IMG/VR virus record: IMGVR_UViG_3300050011_000542
Span: 31,217-95,216 of that record
Source: a virus
Strand: one strand, 5' to 3'
Length of the DNA stretch: 64,000 bases
The notes under the pieces are model-generated. The model ran no database searches. It was not told the DNA's origin and worked only from the letters and a program-made list of their open reading frames with translations. A program made the translations under genes and the position numbers. Positions 34,154 through 42,326 of this stretch are shown piece by piece. The stretch's first letter is position 1. Every line of letters starts with the position of its first letter.

Positions 34154-36229
34154 ATGGCAACCACAGCCGAGTTGTTTACGGGATTTTGTAAGGCTCACGG
34201 CGACGATGTAGGAAGCTTCGGGGGAACGCTTATGGAGGTGCCCCGTATCCCTACCGGGTTCTTTGCTTTCGATCTTGCTTCCGGAGGTGGTTTGCCGAAA
34301 GGTCGAGTGTCGATCATTGTAGGGCCAGAGAGCAGCTGTAAGTCCAATTTGGCCCTGCGAGCTATCGCTAATCATCAGCGCTTGTGGCCTGACCAGACGA
34401 ACGTGTTCTTTGACCTAGAGCATACGCTTGATCCGGGCTGGGCCAGGGCACTAGGGGTCGATACCGATAAGCTGTTGGTGCTTGAGCCTTCTTATGCTGA
34501 GCAGTGTGTCGACATGATCGACGGCCTATTGGAGACCGACGATATCGGCATGGTAGTTCTCGACAGCGTAGCTGCAATGGCGTCCACGGCCGAGATCGAG
34601 AAGGAAACCGAGAAATCGAATATGGGTGTTTCCGGCAACGTGATGTCGAAGCTGGTCAAGAAGTCCACGCACACGATGGGACAGGCTAGGAAGAAGGGTG
34701 GCTCAGGCACCCTGATCTATGTGAACCAGGTTAGAACCAAGCTGGGAGTGGTGTTTGGAGATCCAGAGTGTCTTCATGGTGATACGCCTATCAACTTCGT
34801 TGACGGTCGTCACCTGACGATCAGGGAAGTTGTCGAACAGAAATTAGACGGCCCAATTTGGGCGTTCGACGAAACCAACGGAAGTTTCGTGCAAGCTCGT
34901 ATCCTAAGTCACCATTACAATGGACAAGCTAAGGACGGAGAGTTTCTCACCGTTACCTCGGAGGCTCTGGACACCAAGAACGGTGTTCTATCCGCTACCG
35001 TGAGTGTAACTCATAAGTTTTTCACTGACAGCGGATGGAAACAAGCGAGAGAGCTGACGACGGAAGATAAACTTCTTACTCGATACCGTAGCGTCATAGG
35101 CGGTTCTTTGAGAAAGTTTCTGACCGGGGCTTTGTGCGGTGATACCTCCATCGAGCGTCAAGGAGATCGAGCTCGTCGAGTAGGATTGCGGTTTAGTGAC
35201 CGTAATGACCCGGACTACGCTATGTGGAAATGGAAATTACTGGCTCCGTACTTTGGAGGTAGGAGTGACGTATCAGGGCTGCGCATTCCAGCAGCAACAG
35301 AGTTGTCTTACTTTGTAGAAAACTTCGGTGGTTGTCGTCATCCGGCTCCGTTGTTCGCTGATTTTTCATGGTTAGCATTTGCAATATGGATGCTTGACGA
35401 CGGCAATTATTGTCGAGGCAGATACACGCTCGCCATCGGCAGGTTTAGAACTAAGCCGGATGTGCGCGCTTGGATATCAGCTAGACTGAATGACTTAGGT
35501 CTGAGTCACCGATGGCATCAAGATAAGAATGTGGTATTTTCCACGGCTGTTAGTGCCTATATCGCAGAGAAAATCGCTGAGTTTGTTCCGCCTTGTATGC
35601 ACCGTAAACTTCCTGAACACCTTAGAGGTGTAGGACTGACGGAATTGCAAGGGAAAGACAGTCAGGTGCCAAGTTGGGTCACGATTACGTCTATCGTTCA
35701 GTCTTCTCCTAGAAAGTACCGAGAGAGAGGCTTGTACGATATTCATGTTGAAGGGCATCACAACTACCTGGCGGGTAACGTAGACAACGGTTTCGTCGTG
35801 CATAACACCATGCCCGGAGGAATGGCCCAGAAGTTTCAAGCATCAATGATTGTTCGCCTGTACGGCAAGAACATCGTGGACCCCAAAATCCACAAGACCA
35901 TGCCAATCGCAAAGAACGTAAAGGCTGTTATCAAGAAGTGGAAGGTGCCCATCTTAGCGGTCGGGGCCGAGTTCGAAATGGTCACTTACCCGCACAAGGG
36001 CCTTGGCGTAGGCGAGACAGATGATTGGTCAGTGGTGTCCGAATACCTCAAGACCTTCGGTCAGATAGAGAAGCAGAAAGACGGATACCTGATGTTGGGT
36101 GAGTCTTATCCGACTCAGAAGGCCATGCAGGAGCGCTTCTATACCGATCACAAGTTCTCTGACGATATTCGCTCGGCTTTGATCCAGCGGCTTCTGGAAG
36201 ATCCCAATTTGGTGCTAGAGCTCAAATAA
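34154..36229 (+). CDS. recA: RecA/UvsX recombinase interrupted by an intein
   Basis: 691 aa, ribosome site CCACGGAGGGG. Extein halves: residues 1-205 and 552-691, giving a 345-aa recombinase. Walker A is GPESSCKS (57-64): Cys 62 replaces the usual Gly of GPESSGKT, as T4 UvsX also departs from it (GPSKSFKS). Walker B is MVVLDSVA. NQVRTKLGVVFGDPE precedes the intein and TMPGG...KFQAS resumes after it, so the insertion is in the conserved L2/ssDNA-binding region. The mature protein is active only after splicing. It performs strand exchange with the gp32-like SSB. Confidence 0.9.
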   Translation: MATTAELFTGFCKAHGDDVGSFGGTLMEVPRIPTGFFAFDLASGGGLPKGRVSIIVGPESSCKSNLALRAIANHQRLWPDQTNVFFDLEHTLDPGWARALGVDTDKLLVLEPSYAEQCVDMIDGLLETDDIGMVVLDSVAAMASTAEIEKETEKSNMGVSGNVMSKLVKKSTHTMGQARKKGGSGTLIYVNQVRTKLGVVFGDPECLHGDTPINFVDGRHLTIREVVEQKLDGPIWAFDETNGSFVQARILSHHYNGQAKDGEFLTVTSEALDTKNGVLSATVSVTHKFFTDSGWKQARELTTEDKLLTRYRSVIGGSLRKFLTGALCGDTSIERQGDRARRVGLRFSDRNDPDYAMWKWKLLAPYFGGRSDVSGLRIPAATELSYFVENFGGCRHPAPLFADFSWLAFAIWMLDDGNYCRGRYTLAIGRFRTKPDVRAWISARLNDLGLSHRWHQDKNVVFSTAVSAYIAEKIAEFVPPCMHRKLPEHLRGVGLTELQGKDSQVPSWVTITSIVQSSPRKYRERGLYDIHVEGHHNYLAGNVDNGFVVHNTMPGGMAQKFQASMIVRLYGKNIVDPKIHKTMPIAKNVKAVIKKWKVPILAVGAEFEMVTYPHKGLGVGETDDWSVVSEYLKTFGQIEKQKDGYLMLGESYPTQKAMQERFYTDHKFSDDIRSALIQRLLEDPNLVLELK
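34769..35806 (+). mobile_element. intein with LAGLIDADG endonuclease in recA
   Basis: 346 residues, 206-551 of the precursor. Begins with Cys (CLHGDTPI, block A) and ends with VVHN (block G) before extein Thr 552. Block B His is in SVTHKFFT; block F is near GLYDIHVEGHHNYLAGN. Two LAGLIDADG-like helices are visible: LTGALCGDTS and FAIWMLDDGNY. All splicing residues appear present, so both splicing and homing look possible. Confidence 0.88.
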
Positions 36230-36244
36230 CCCACGGAGGGGTGA

Positions 36245-36667
36245 ATGGATCGTATCTATTTTGCACACGCGATGTGTGACTACGACACGGCCCGAGAGGG
36301 CTTCGCCATCATGAATATCGAGCGGGCATTTCCTCGCTGCGAGATTGTAAATCCCAATACGCCTAAGTTCTCGGAAGCCTATGAGAGATCGGGGAAAGAT
36401 TTCACCTACTGGCTGAAGCTGGCCCTGTCCTGTGATCGACTGGTGTTCATGGCCATGCCCGGTAAGGGCCGGCTGATCAGCTCTGGGGTGGCCAAGGAAG
36501 CCATGCTTTTCGACGGCAATCGCAAGCCAGTGTATGAAATCGACCGCAAGACCTTCCAGCTGCTGACTACAGTAGTGCCCAGGCCGGGGCCGTGGGAAAG
36601 GGTAATGTCCGAGGAAGACACCCGTAAGATTGTCGACATGATCAATGACTGGAGAGCTGTAGCTTGA
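36245..36667 (+). CDS. nucleoside deoxyribosyltransferase-like protein
   Basis: 140 aa, CCACGGAGGGG upstream. N-terminal IYFAHAM and the central SCDRLVFMAMPGKG region are typical of nucleoside 2-deoxyribosyltransferase-like (DUF4406) proteins, with a helix containing a putative catalytic Glu. Would act on nucleotide or base metabolism, or as a binding protein. It overlaps the next gene by TTGA. Confidence 0.6.
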   Translation: MDRIYFAHAMCDYDTAREGFAIMNIERAFPRCEIVNPNTPKFSEAYERSGKDFTYWLKLALSCDRLVFMAMPGKGRLISSGVAKEAMLFDGNRKPVYEIDRKTFQLLTTVVPRPGPWERVMSEEDTRKIVDMINDWRAVA

Positions 36668-37020
36668 ACAGGTGGATTGACCGTCAGAGTGGTATCGGCA
36701 AGGCAGGCCGGCGATCGGAGAAGCATGACGCCAAGCGCCTAGGGGCCAGACTAACGCCCGGTTCTGGCATGTTGCCCGGCGCCAAAGGGGATATGACCAA
36801 AGGCCAGTTCCTGGTCGAGTCCAAGTCGACGATTAACGGTAGCCTGGGCTTGAAGCTGGATTGGCTGCTCAAGATTGGCGGCGAAGCCAGGGCACTTGGT
36901 AAGACTCCGGCCATGCTCCTAAATTTCACGACCGGAGACGGCACTGCACGAGAGAGTTGGGCTCTGGTCCCGCTCTGGGTATTCAAAGAGTGCTGCAATC
37001 AATTGCAGGAGGAACAATGA
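36664..37020 (+). CDS. PD-(D/E)xK resolvase-like nuclease
   Basis: 118 aa from TTG 36664. GAKGDMTKGQFLVESKST has G-D ... E-x-K spacing of the PD-(D/E)xK core, and the surrounding LKLDWLLKI recalls phage Holliday-junction resolvases. It probably cuts branched recombination intermediates. Coupled by overlap to the next nuclease-like gene; a palindromic site lies at the junction. Confidence 0.65.
   Translation: MNRWIDRQSGIGKAGRRSEKHDAKRLGARLTPGSGMLPGAKGDMTKGQFLVESKSTINGSLGLKLDWLLKIGGEARALGKTPAMLLNFTTGDGTARESWALVPLWVFKECCNQLQEEQ
36994..37007 (+). promoter_or_regulatory. palindromic site, perfect copy (TCAA form)
   Basis: TGCAATCAATTGCA at the end of the resolvase-like gene. Its last bases run into GGAGGAACA and ATG 37017, so it overlaps the ribosome-site region of the Cas4-like gene. 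Confidence 0.75.
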
Positions 37021-37910
37021 AATTCTTAAAGACCGTGCAGAAGGCCCTGCCGGAAAATTCTATTAGGTTTTTGCTTCACCGCGAGCTCACCAAGCCGGGG
37101 CAGGGGCGTAGCCATCGTGTTCTGCACGCCTCCGATATGACTCATGACGAGAAGGAGTTCTGCCCGCGTGAGTTCGCCCTGAAAGACATCTTACATGCCA
37201 CGGCTGAGACGCAGCGCGAGACCGCTGCAATGGCTATGGTCTACATGCACGGTCACATGATCCAGGCAGAGATATGCACGATCTTGTCGAAGTCAGGTCG
37301 TGGCATAGGAGATTGGCGATGCCAGAATTGCTACACCATGATCCAGTTCGCATTGTTGCCCGTGCTTTGCAACGCCTGCGGCTGCAAAAGTTTCGACTAC
37401 GAAGAAATGCGGTTCGAATCGCCCGCAACCGGGGCGAGCTGCGGGATCGACTTGCTGATCAAAACAGCGGCCCAGAAGCTACGAATTCTGGAGATAAAGT
37501 CGATTAAGGAAGACTTCTTCAAGAAGCTAGTGGCCCCGAAGGCTGAACACAGGGTACGCACAAATCTCTATATGCGCCTTGTCGAAGACAGCGGCCGGCA
37601 CGGCCTGATCAATGTTGAAGAGGCTACTGTCCTATATGTCTCCAAAGGCTATGGAGTGAAGGAAGACAGCGTAGCAGCCTGGGGTTTCAACGAAGAAGGC
37701 TGGAGCCCATTCAAGGAATACACCGTCACGCGCAATGACGCCGAGACCGAGGAATACTGGCAACGCGCCAAGATGCTCAACACCTTTCGCAAGGAAGGCA
37801 AGATGCCCTTGGGGGTGTGTCCGACCAGTTTTGGTCAGAGGGCGAAAGACTGCTCGATGGTGCATCAGTGCTTTAGTGGCAAGTACCCTGCCTGGGACGG
37901 CTGGCTTTGA
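37017..37910 (+). CDS. Cas4/RecB-like nuclease
   Basis: 297 aa from ATG 37017 (ATGA overlap). FCPREFALKD near residue 43, the CGIDLLIKTAAQKLRILEIKS stretch (D ... E-x-K) and cysteines at the end (VCPTS, DCSMVHQC) give the Cas4-like plan: Fe-S cluster Cys plus PD-(D/E)xK core. The extra CQNC and CNAC-GC knuckle (about 103-125) may bind zinc. Predicted exonuclease in recombination or end-resection. No CRISPR array or Cas1 in the window. Confidence 0.7.
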   Translation: MKFLKTVQKALPENSIRFLLHRELTKPGQGRSHRVLHASDMTHDEKEFCPREFALKDILHATAETQRETAAMAMVYMHGHMIQAEICTILSKSGRGIGDWRCQNCYTMIQFALLPVLCNACGCKSFDYEEMRFESPATGASCGIDLLIKTAAQKLRILEIKSIKEDFFKKLVAPKAEHRVRTNLYMRLVEDSGRHGLINVEEATVLYVSKGYGVKEDSVAAWGFNEEGWSPFKEYTVTRNDAETEEYWQRAKMLNTFRKEGKMPLGVCPTSFGQRAKDCSMVHQCFSGKYPAWDGWL

Positions 37911-37956
37911 CGCTATCTTGCCACGCCCGCAGACCTTTTGTAGTAGGAGAAGGGCG

Positions 37957-38259
37957 ATGACACAGGAAGCGGACGGCATCGCGAGAGCCTTTCGCGACGG
38001 CAAGAAATGCAGTCGCACACGGACGGAAACCGATGGTAATGAGGTCTATCTGCATGGAAGTCGGATTGCTTGGCGTGATCGCACCAATGGCACGGTCTAC
38101 ATGACCTTGGCCGGCTGGGACACGGTGATAGCTCGCGATCGGTTGAATGCTATCTGTTCGGCGTTCGGTAGGTCGTCTTGGCGGTTCCGCCGGGCGAAGA
38201 TAGGGCAGGCTTTCAACGATCACCCAATAGGCAATAGGGACGTGGTGACCCTGGGCTGA
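37957..38259 (+). CDS. hypothetical protein
   Basis: 100 aa from ATG 37957 (AGGAGAAGGG upstream); an in-frame ATG at 37735 lies inside the Cas4-like gene. Basic, with a YLHGSRIAWRDR-like strand and Trp/Arg-rich end. Not recognised. DNA binding is possible. Confidence 0.6.
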   Translation: MTQEADGIARAFRDGKKCSRTRTETDGNEVYLHGSRIAWRDRTNGTVYMTLAGWDTVIARDRLNAICSAFGRSSWRFRRAKIGQAFNDHPIGNRDVVTLG

Positions 38260-38317
38260 CAGTGGCGTAAGATTCGCGAATGCCAACCAATTGAAAGCTC
38301 CACGGAGGGAGTTTCAC

Positions 38318-38833
38318 ATGATAGTAGCAGGGCTTGACCTATCGGCGACTGCTACAGGAATTGCCATCCTGCAGACTTTTGGAGACGGCAAGGTCAATAA
38401 GCTCTATGAGGAAGAGATATCGGTAAAGGGTAAGGGATTGGACCGGGCGCTGGCGATAGCCGATCGGATAGGGGATGCTCTGGATCAGTTCAAGCCCGAG
38501 AAAGTGGCCCTGGAAGGCTACGGGTTTGGCAACGCATTTACCTTGGCGATCCTGGTTGAAGTCGGTACGGTTGTACGTCTCCGGTTGAAGCTGATGGGTT
38601 TAAGTTACCTGGAAGTACCTCCGAATAGTATCAAGCTATTCGTGACCGGGGCTGGCAATGCCCAGAAGGATAAAGTGCTGCTAGAACTGTATAAGCGCTG
38701 GGGCTTAGACATGAAGACTAATAACACTGGCGATGCGGCCGGGGTTGCCCTTGTGCAGCTTGGCGTGGCCAACCAGGTCGTCCTGACCGAGTTCCAGAAA
38801 AAAGCGATCAGCAAGCTGTCTTCCTGCAATTGA
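38318..38833 (+). CDS. RuvC-like Holliday junction resolvase
   Basis: 171 aa from ATG 38318, CCACGGAGGG upstream. VAGLDLSATATGIAI gives the first catalytic Asp (7) of the RNase H fold; VALEGYGF a central Glu; GDAAGVALVQLG a later Asp. This is the RuvC layout, although I see no typical tail. With RuvB at 47793 it could process branched DNA during replication and packaging. Confidence 0.75.
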   Translation: MIVAGLDLSATATGIAILQTFGDGKVNKLYEEEISVKGKGLDRALAIADRIGDALDQFKPEKVALEGYGFGNAFTLAILVEVGTVVRLRLKLMGLSYLEVPPNSIKLFVTGAGNAQKDKVLLELYKRWGLDMKTNNTGDAAGVALVQLGVANQVVLTEFQKKAISKLSSCN

Positions 38834-38838
38834 TTGCA
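38825..38838 (-). promoter_or_regulatory. palindromic site, perfect copy (TTGA form)
   Basis: TGCAATTGATTGCA across the RuvC-like stop and 8 bp upstream of the -35 at 38847. Unlike most leader copies it is far from the next ribosome site. Confidence 0.65.
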
Positions 38839-38846
38839 ATTTTCTC

Positions 38847-38874
38847 TTGATCTTTGCAGGTAGCTAGATACACT
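38847..38874 (+). promoter_or_regulatory. promoter TTGATC-N16-TACACT
   Basis: TTGATC (38847-38852), 16 bp, TACACT (38869-38874). A palindromic site lies immediately upstream. Confidence 0.55.
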
Positions 38875-38905
38875 CTGTTTTATCAAACACCGAGGAGGGT
38901 GGGAA

Positions 38906-40207
38906 ATGAGTGATAAGCCGTCAACGCTCGATCTGCTCAAGGCAGCTACCAACAAGGCCGCAGCGCCAGGACCGGAGGCGGTTCCTGTTAATGCCGAGGC
39001 CCTGTTGGAGCAAGAGGTAGCCGCAGATCCTCCCGAGGAACCTCCGTTTGATCTGGAGCCGCAAGTCGAGCATATTCAGACTGTGACTGGGGAAGTTATC
39101 ACTGTGGTGACAAACCCGGTTGCTCTTTCGGCTGAAGAGGGGACAGAGGAAGTGGCAGAGACGGCGCAGCCCACCTTTACCCCGATTAAGCTGACTGCCG
39201 GTCAGATCGACACCCTGACAGCCGCCCAGCTTAACAAGACTGCCCACGAGCATAATATCGTGATCGAGGGCTGGCCCGGCATGAAGGTCGAGGAAAAGAA
39301 GGCGACCCTCAAGAACCTGATCCACCCCGAGTATGTGGACAAGGAAACGCCGGAACAGGAAATCCTGCCGCCGGCAAAGCCGGCCGGGGCTGATAAGCCC
39401 GTCGCCAAGATCAAGAACACGACCAAGGTAGGGGTGAACACCGATCCCCTGGTCAAGATGTCGTTCGAAATCGAGAACATGGACGAAGCCCAGCTGCACA
39501 CCGCAGTTAAGAGTTGGGTACAGCGTCAGTCGCTCGATTTCTTTGCTCTGGGCGGTTATCTCACCCAGATGCAGATGAACGCCTGGTTTGGCCAATACAA
39601 GAACATGGAAGAGTTCTGCAAGGCCGAGCTGGAGCTCAGCTACCGCACCGCGCGGTACATGATGGTCTGCTATGAGGGCATCCTCGAAGCCGGCCTGACG
39701 GCTGACCAGGTTCAGCAAATGGGCTGGTCGAAGTTGAAGGACGTAGTGCCTCTGCTGAACAAGGATAACGTCGAGGATTGGGTGCAGAAGGCCCTGACCC
39801 ACAATGTGTCCGATTTCCAAGAGCTGGTGAAGGCCGAGAAGGGCGACGACAACAGCAGCGGAGCCGGCCCCGACACTGCCACCGACAAGGTTATCAAGAC
39901 AGCCAGCTTTAAGCTGCTTAATGACCAGATCGACACGGTGAAGCAAGCTCTCGATAAGGCCAAGGCCGAAGGCAACACGGAGAGTGACTCTGTGGCCCTG
40001 GAGTACCTGGCTCTATCGTATTTGAACGGGGGCGGAATCGTACAGCAAGCCGGCCCAGCAGACCTATCGACGATCGACGCTACCGAACTACCAGTAGATA
40101 AGATCATGGCCTGGATGAAGAATGCAGGCGCCCAGATCTCGCTTGAGATTATCGGGGAAGTGTTCCCTGACCTGGCGATCGAGTGTAGCGAACTGCCTAG
40201 TACATAG
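38906..40207 (+). CDS. large helical protein, possible DNA-binding regulator
   Basis: 433 aa. Residues 1-75 are acidic and Pro-rich; a SAP-like helical segment (about 95-145, LTAAQLNKTAHEHNI) follows, then a long linker. The ~110 residues centred on 240 match the protein at 1341-1859 (SYRTARY, GWSKLKD, P-LLNKDN, WVQKA). The C-terminal part is helical. SAP-like plus RTARY helices suggest DNA or chromatin contact; no known family recognised. One of the largest unannotated proteins of the middle region. Confidence 0.65.
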   Translation: MSDKPSTLDLLKAATNKAAAPGPEAVPVNAEALLEQEVAADPPEEPPFDLEPQVEHIQTVTGEVITVVTNPVALSAEEGTEEVAETAQPTFTPIKLTAGQIDTLTAAQLNKTAHEHNIVIEGWPGMKVEEKKATLKNLIHPEYVDKETPEQEILPPAKPAGADKPVAKIKNTTKVGVNTDPLVKMSFEIENMDEAQLHTAVKSWVQRQSLDFFALGGYLTQMQMNAWFGQYKNMEEFCKAELELSYRTARYMMVCYEGILEAGLTADQVQQMGWSKLKDVVPLLNKDNVEDWVQKALTHNVSDFQELVKAEKGDDNSSGAGPDTATDKVIKTASFKLLNDQIDTVKQALDKAKAEGNTESDSVALEYLALSYLNGGGIVQQAGPADLSTIDATELPVDKIMAWMKNAGAQISLEIIGEVFPDLAIECSELPST

Positions 40208-40237
40208 GGGGTAGTCTAGGTCTAGGTAGATACGGAG

Positions 40238-40266
40238 AGCGCGTCTAAGTCGGCGCGCTTTTCTTT
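40238..40266 (+). terminator. Rho-independent terminator
   Basis: AGCGCG (38-43) pairs with CGCGCT (54-59), loop of 10, followed by TTTTCTTT. Just after the 38906 gene; directly followed by the palindromic site at 40269. Confidence 0.75.
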
Positions 40267-40268
40267 AG

Positions 40269-40282
40269 TGCAATCGATTGCA
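40269..40282. promoter_or_regulatory. palindromic site, perfect copy (TCGA form)
   Basis: TGCAATCGATTGCA joined to CCAGGAGGGTGCT and the GTG at 40296: the clearest combined operator/ribosome-site unit. Confidence 0.8.
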
Positions 40283-40295
40283 CCAGGAGGGTGCT

Positions 40296-40487
40296 GTGTC
40301 CAAGTGCGATGTCATCGTCGACCTTATTAATGGTGTGTCTTGTGAGGCACCGGGGCGATGGCAAAGCCCGCAGCTGCCCGGCCCAGCAGGAGAACGCACA
40401 AGATGTAATGACCATAAACAGCCCGGTGATGAGCTAACCCAGGCTGAAAAAGACGCTGACATGGAAGCACTAGCAGGGTTGTACTAG
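40296..40487 (+). CDS. hypothetical protein
   Basis: 63 aa from GTG 40296, seven bases after GGAGG. A small Cys-containing N-terminal region and an acidic C-terminus (ELTQAEKDADMEAL). Not recognised. Precedes thyX by 10 bp. Confidence 0.6.
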   Translation: MSKCDVIVDLINGVSCEAPGRWQSPQLPGPAGERTRCNDHKQPGDELTQAEKDADMEALAGLY

Positions 40488-40497
40488 GAGGGTGCGA

Positions 40498-41391
40498 ATG
40501 TCTCAGATCGACGCTAAGGTTATCGCCCACAGCATTTCAGAGGCCGGCAAGCAAGTGGCCTCCATCCAGGTGACGGCTCACAGGTTTATCTTGGCCGAAA
40601 TCAACACGCACCGAGTGTTGTCTCGCAATTACCGAAGTTCCCGAGCGGTTCCGACAGCCAAGCTGATCGACGAAGTTGCGACGGCTCCGGCGATGCCTGT
40701 TTATTGGGGCAAGAGCCAGCCAGGTATGCAGGCCGAAGAAGAGCTGACAGGCGTAGAGCTAGAAGCAATGAAAAGACAGTGGGGGTACGCTGCCTACGAA
40801 GCTGCTCTTAGAGCTCGGATAATGCTTGGTAGAAATGGTCACAAGCAAATCGTTAATCGCGTTCTCGAACCTTATTTATACGTCCACGGTATCATCACGT
40901 CGACGGAGTGGGATAACTTCTTCAAGCTGCGCCGAGATGCAACAGCCCAGCCAGAGTTTAAGGCCCTGGCCGATGCCATGTACGATGTACTGCAAGCAAG
41001 TCAGCCTAACTTCTTAAAAGAAGGGGCTTGGCACTTGCCTTATGTGTCTTCTGCTGATGCAGATCAGTTTGATGCTGAAATATGTCTTGGTGAGTATGAA
41101 GAGGTATTAGCGGGGCTACGAAAGATATCGACGGCGCGATGCGCTAGGGTGACGTACAAAGTTTTCGACGAAGATCGCCCGTCTAGGTTAGACGAAGATA
41201 TTCAGCTTCACGACAGGCTAATGGCTCAAGGTCACTGGTCGCCTTTTGAGCATGCCTGCACGCCTGACGGGGCACTCCGTAAAGAAGGCCCAGTAAAGCC
41301 ATGGTACGACTGGTATAACTCGAATGAGCACGGTAATTTTGTAGGATGGCGTCAGTACCGACGCCAAATCCCCGAAGGCTGTACGCCTTAA
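40498..41391 (+). CDS. thyX: flavin-dependent thymidylate synthase ThyX
   Basis: 297 aa from ATG 40498 (AGGAGGGTG). THRVLSRNYRSSRAVP carries the phage-type ThyX motif (H-R-x-x-S-R-N-x-x-S-S-R), where substrate and FAD meet; a second conserved part (GHWSPFEHACTP, FVGWRQYRRQIP) binds dUMP. It makes dTMP from dUMP using methylene-THF and NADPH. dUTPase (61016) and dCMP deaminase (61510) in the same genome supply dUMP. A promoter follows at 41402. Confidence 0.88.
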   Translation: MSQIDAKVIAHSISEAGKQVASIQVTAHRFILAEINTHRVLSRNYRSSRAVPTAKLIDEVATAPAMPVYWGKSQPGMQAEEELTGVELEAMKRQWGYAAYEAALRARIMLGRNGHKQIVNRVLEPYLYVHGIITSTEWDNFFKLRRDATAQPEFKALADAMYDVLQASQPNFLKEGAWHLPYVSSADADQFDAEICLGEYEEVLAGLRKISTARCARVTYKVFDEDRPSRLDEDIQLHDRLMAQGHWSPFEHACTPDGALRKEGPVKPWYDWYNSNEHGNFVGWRQYRRQIPEGCTP

Positions 41392-41401
41392 CGCTTTTTA
41401 C

Positions 41402-41429
41402 TTGTCTGTAGACAGGTCTAGGCTACGGT
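41402..41429 (+). promoter_or_regulatory. promoter TTGTCT-N16-TACGGT
   Basis: TTTTTAC, then TTGTCT (41402-41407), 16 bp, TACGGT (41424-41429). Starts the small-gene region. Confidence 0.6.
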
Positions 41430-41459
41430 ATAGGTATATCAAAGCCCAAGGAGGGGCAG

Positions 41460-41660
41460 GTGAAGATTAGCAACACAATGTCGAAGACCGACTGGAAGCT
41501 TCTGTCTCAGCAAAAGCTGACTTTGGTCACGCTGTTGAGCATGCCTAATCGTCTCATTGACAGTGAGAAAGAACCTCTTGAAGGGTTGCTTAATTGGATC
41601 GATAGCGTCCAGGACGCCGCCGAAGAAGACGGCTTTCCAGTTGTTTGGTTGGAGGGGTAG
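41460..41660 (+). CDS. hypothetical protein
   Basis: 66 aa from GTG 41460 (CCAAGGAGGGG). Helical, no motif recognised. Abuts the next gene (41661) with no gap. Confidence 0.55.
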   Translation: MKISNTMSKTDWKLLSQQKLTLVTLLSMPNRLIDSEKEPLEGLLNWIDSVQDAAEEDGFPVVWLEG

Positions 41661-42140
41661 ATGCCCAAGTATGATGTCCACCTGTATGTTCAGGTTCGTG
41701 TGAAATTCGCCGATATAGAAGGAGAGTCGCACGAAGAAGCTGTTGAGAAGGCTCTCGTGAATTATAGCCGCACAGGCATGGACAACTTCTACGCCCCCAC
41801 GCCGGCTGCTTGGTCCGAAGGCGTTGTTGATATTGAAGACAGCGACAACGGCCCGATAGAGGCCCTGGTCGATGTTGTGGGCGACGAAGAATACGAAGAT
41901 ACCAGAAATTACTATATTCGGCACGAGTATGACGGCAGCCTGGTGTTGGTAGATATGGACAAGCGTGACTCGGAAATCGTCCAGAAACTACTAGACGAAA
42001 TGAAGCCTGGAGCTATCAAAGAGCAATCACCAGAAGCCCAGAAGCTTATCCATGAAGTAGCAGAGATTACAGAGAACATGTCCGCAGACGAGCTCGACGA
42101 GCTTGAACGGACTCACGTCGTAGGAAGGGAGAAGGGCTGA
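41661..42140 (+). CDS. hypothetical protein with ferredoxin-like start
   Basis: 159 aa. The first ~40 residues (KYDVHLYVQVRVKFADIEGESHEEAVEKAL) have the VxVxxxxVxAxs.EEA pattern seen in many small phage and host proteins, and again at 50586 and 54852. The C-terminal part is acidic and helical. Function unknown. Confidence 0.6.
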   Translation: MPKYDVHLYVQVRVKFADIEGESHEEAVEKALVNYSRTGMDNFYAPTPAAWSEGVVDIEDSDNGPIEALVDVVGDEEYEDTRNYYIRHEYDGSLVLVDMDKRDSEIVQKLLDEMKPGAIKEQSPEAQKLIHEVAEITENMSADELDELERTHVVGREKG

Positions 42141-42326
42141 CCGGGTGAGTAGCAGCATCGGGTCTTTACCAGAGTGATCTGGTCGACCTTCAACAAGCCC
42201 CGATCCCTCTTCTCCGCTAGTTCAGACTAGCTCATGCAGGGCAATCAGGGCAACTGCTACAGGGCATATAGCGAGGGTCAGCGGGGAATTAGCTACCGCG
42301 CCTCGTGCTCTGCCACGGAGGGCAAA
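42141..42326 (+). other. 186-bp non-coding leader
   Basis: No credible gene. It contains the small inverted repeat CCAGA-gtga-TCTGG, a longer-range match between ATCGGG and CCCCGAT, and CTAGttcagaCTAG, so a structured 5' leader of the RapZ-like gene is possible. An in-frame ATG at 42234 has no ribosome site. Confidence 0.4.

Noticed and set aside
38921-39946. 341-aa minus-strand ORF opposite the 38906 gene
   Set aside because: Leu/His/Val-rich reverse reading of a Gln/Glu/Ala-rich gene, with no ribosome site and no recognisable motif.
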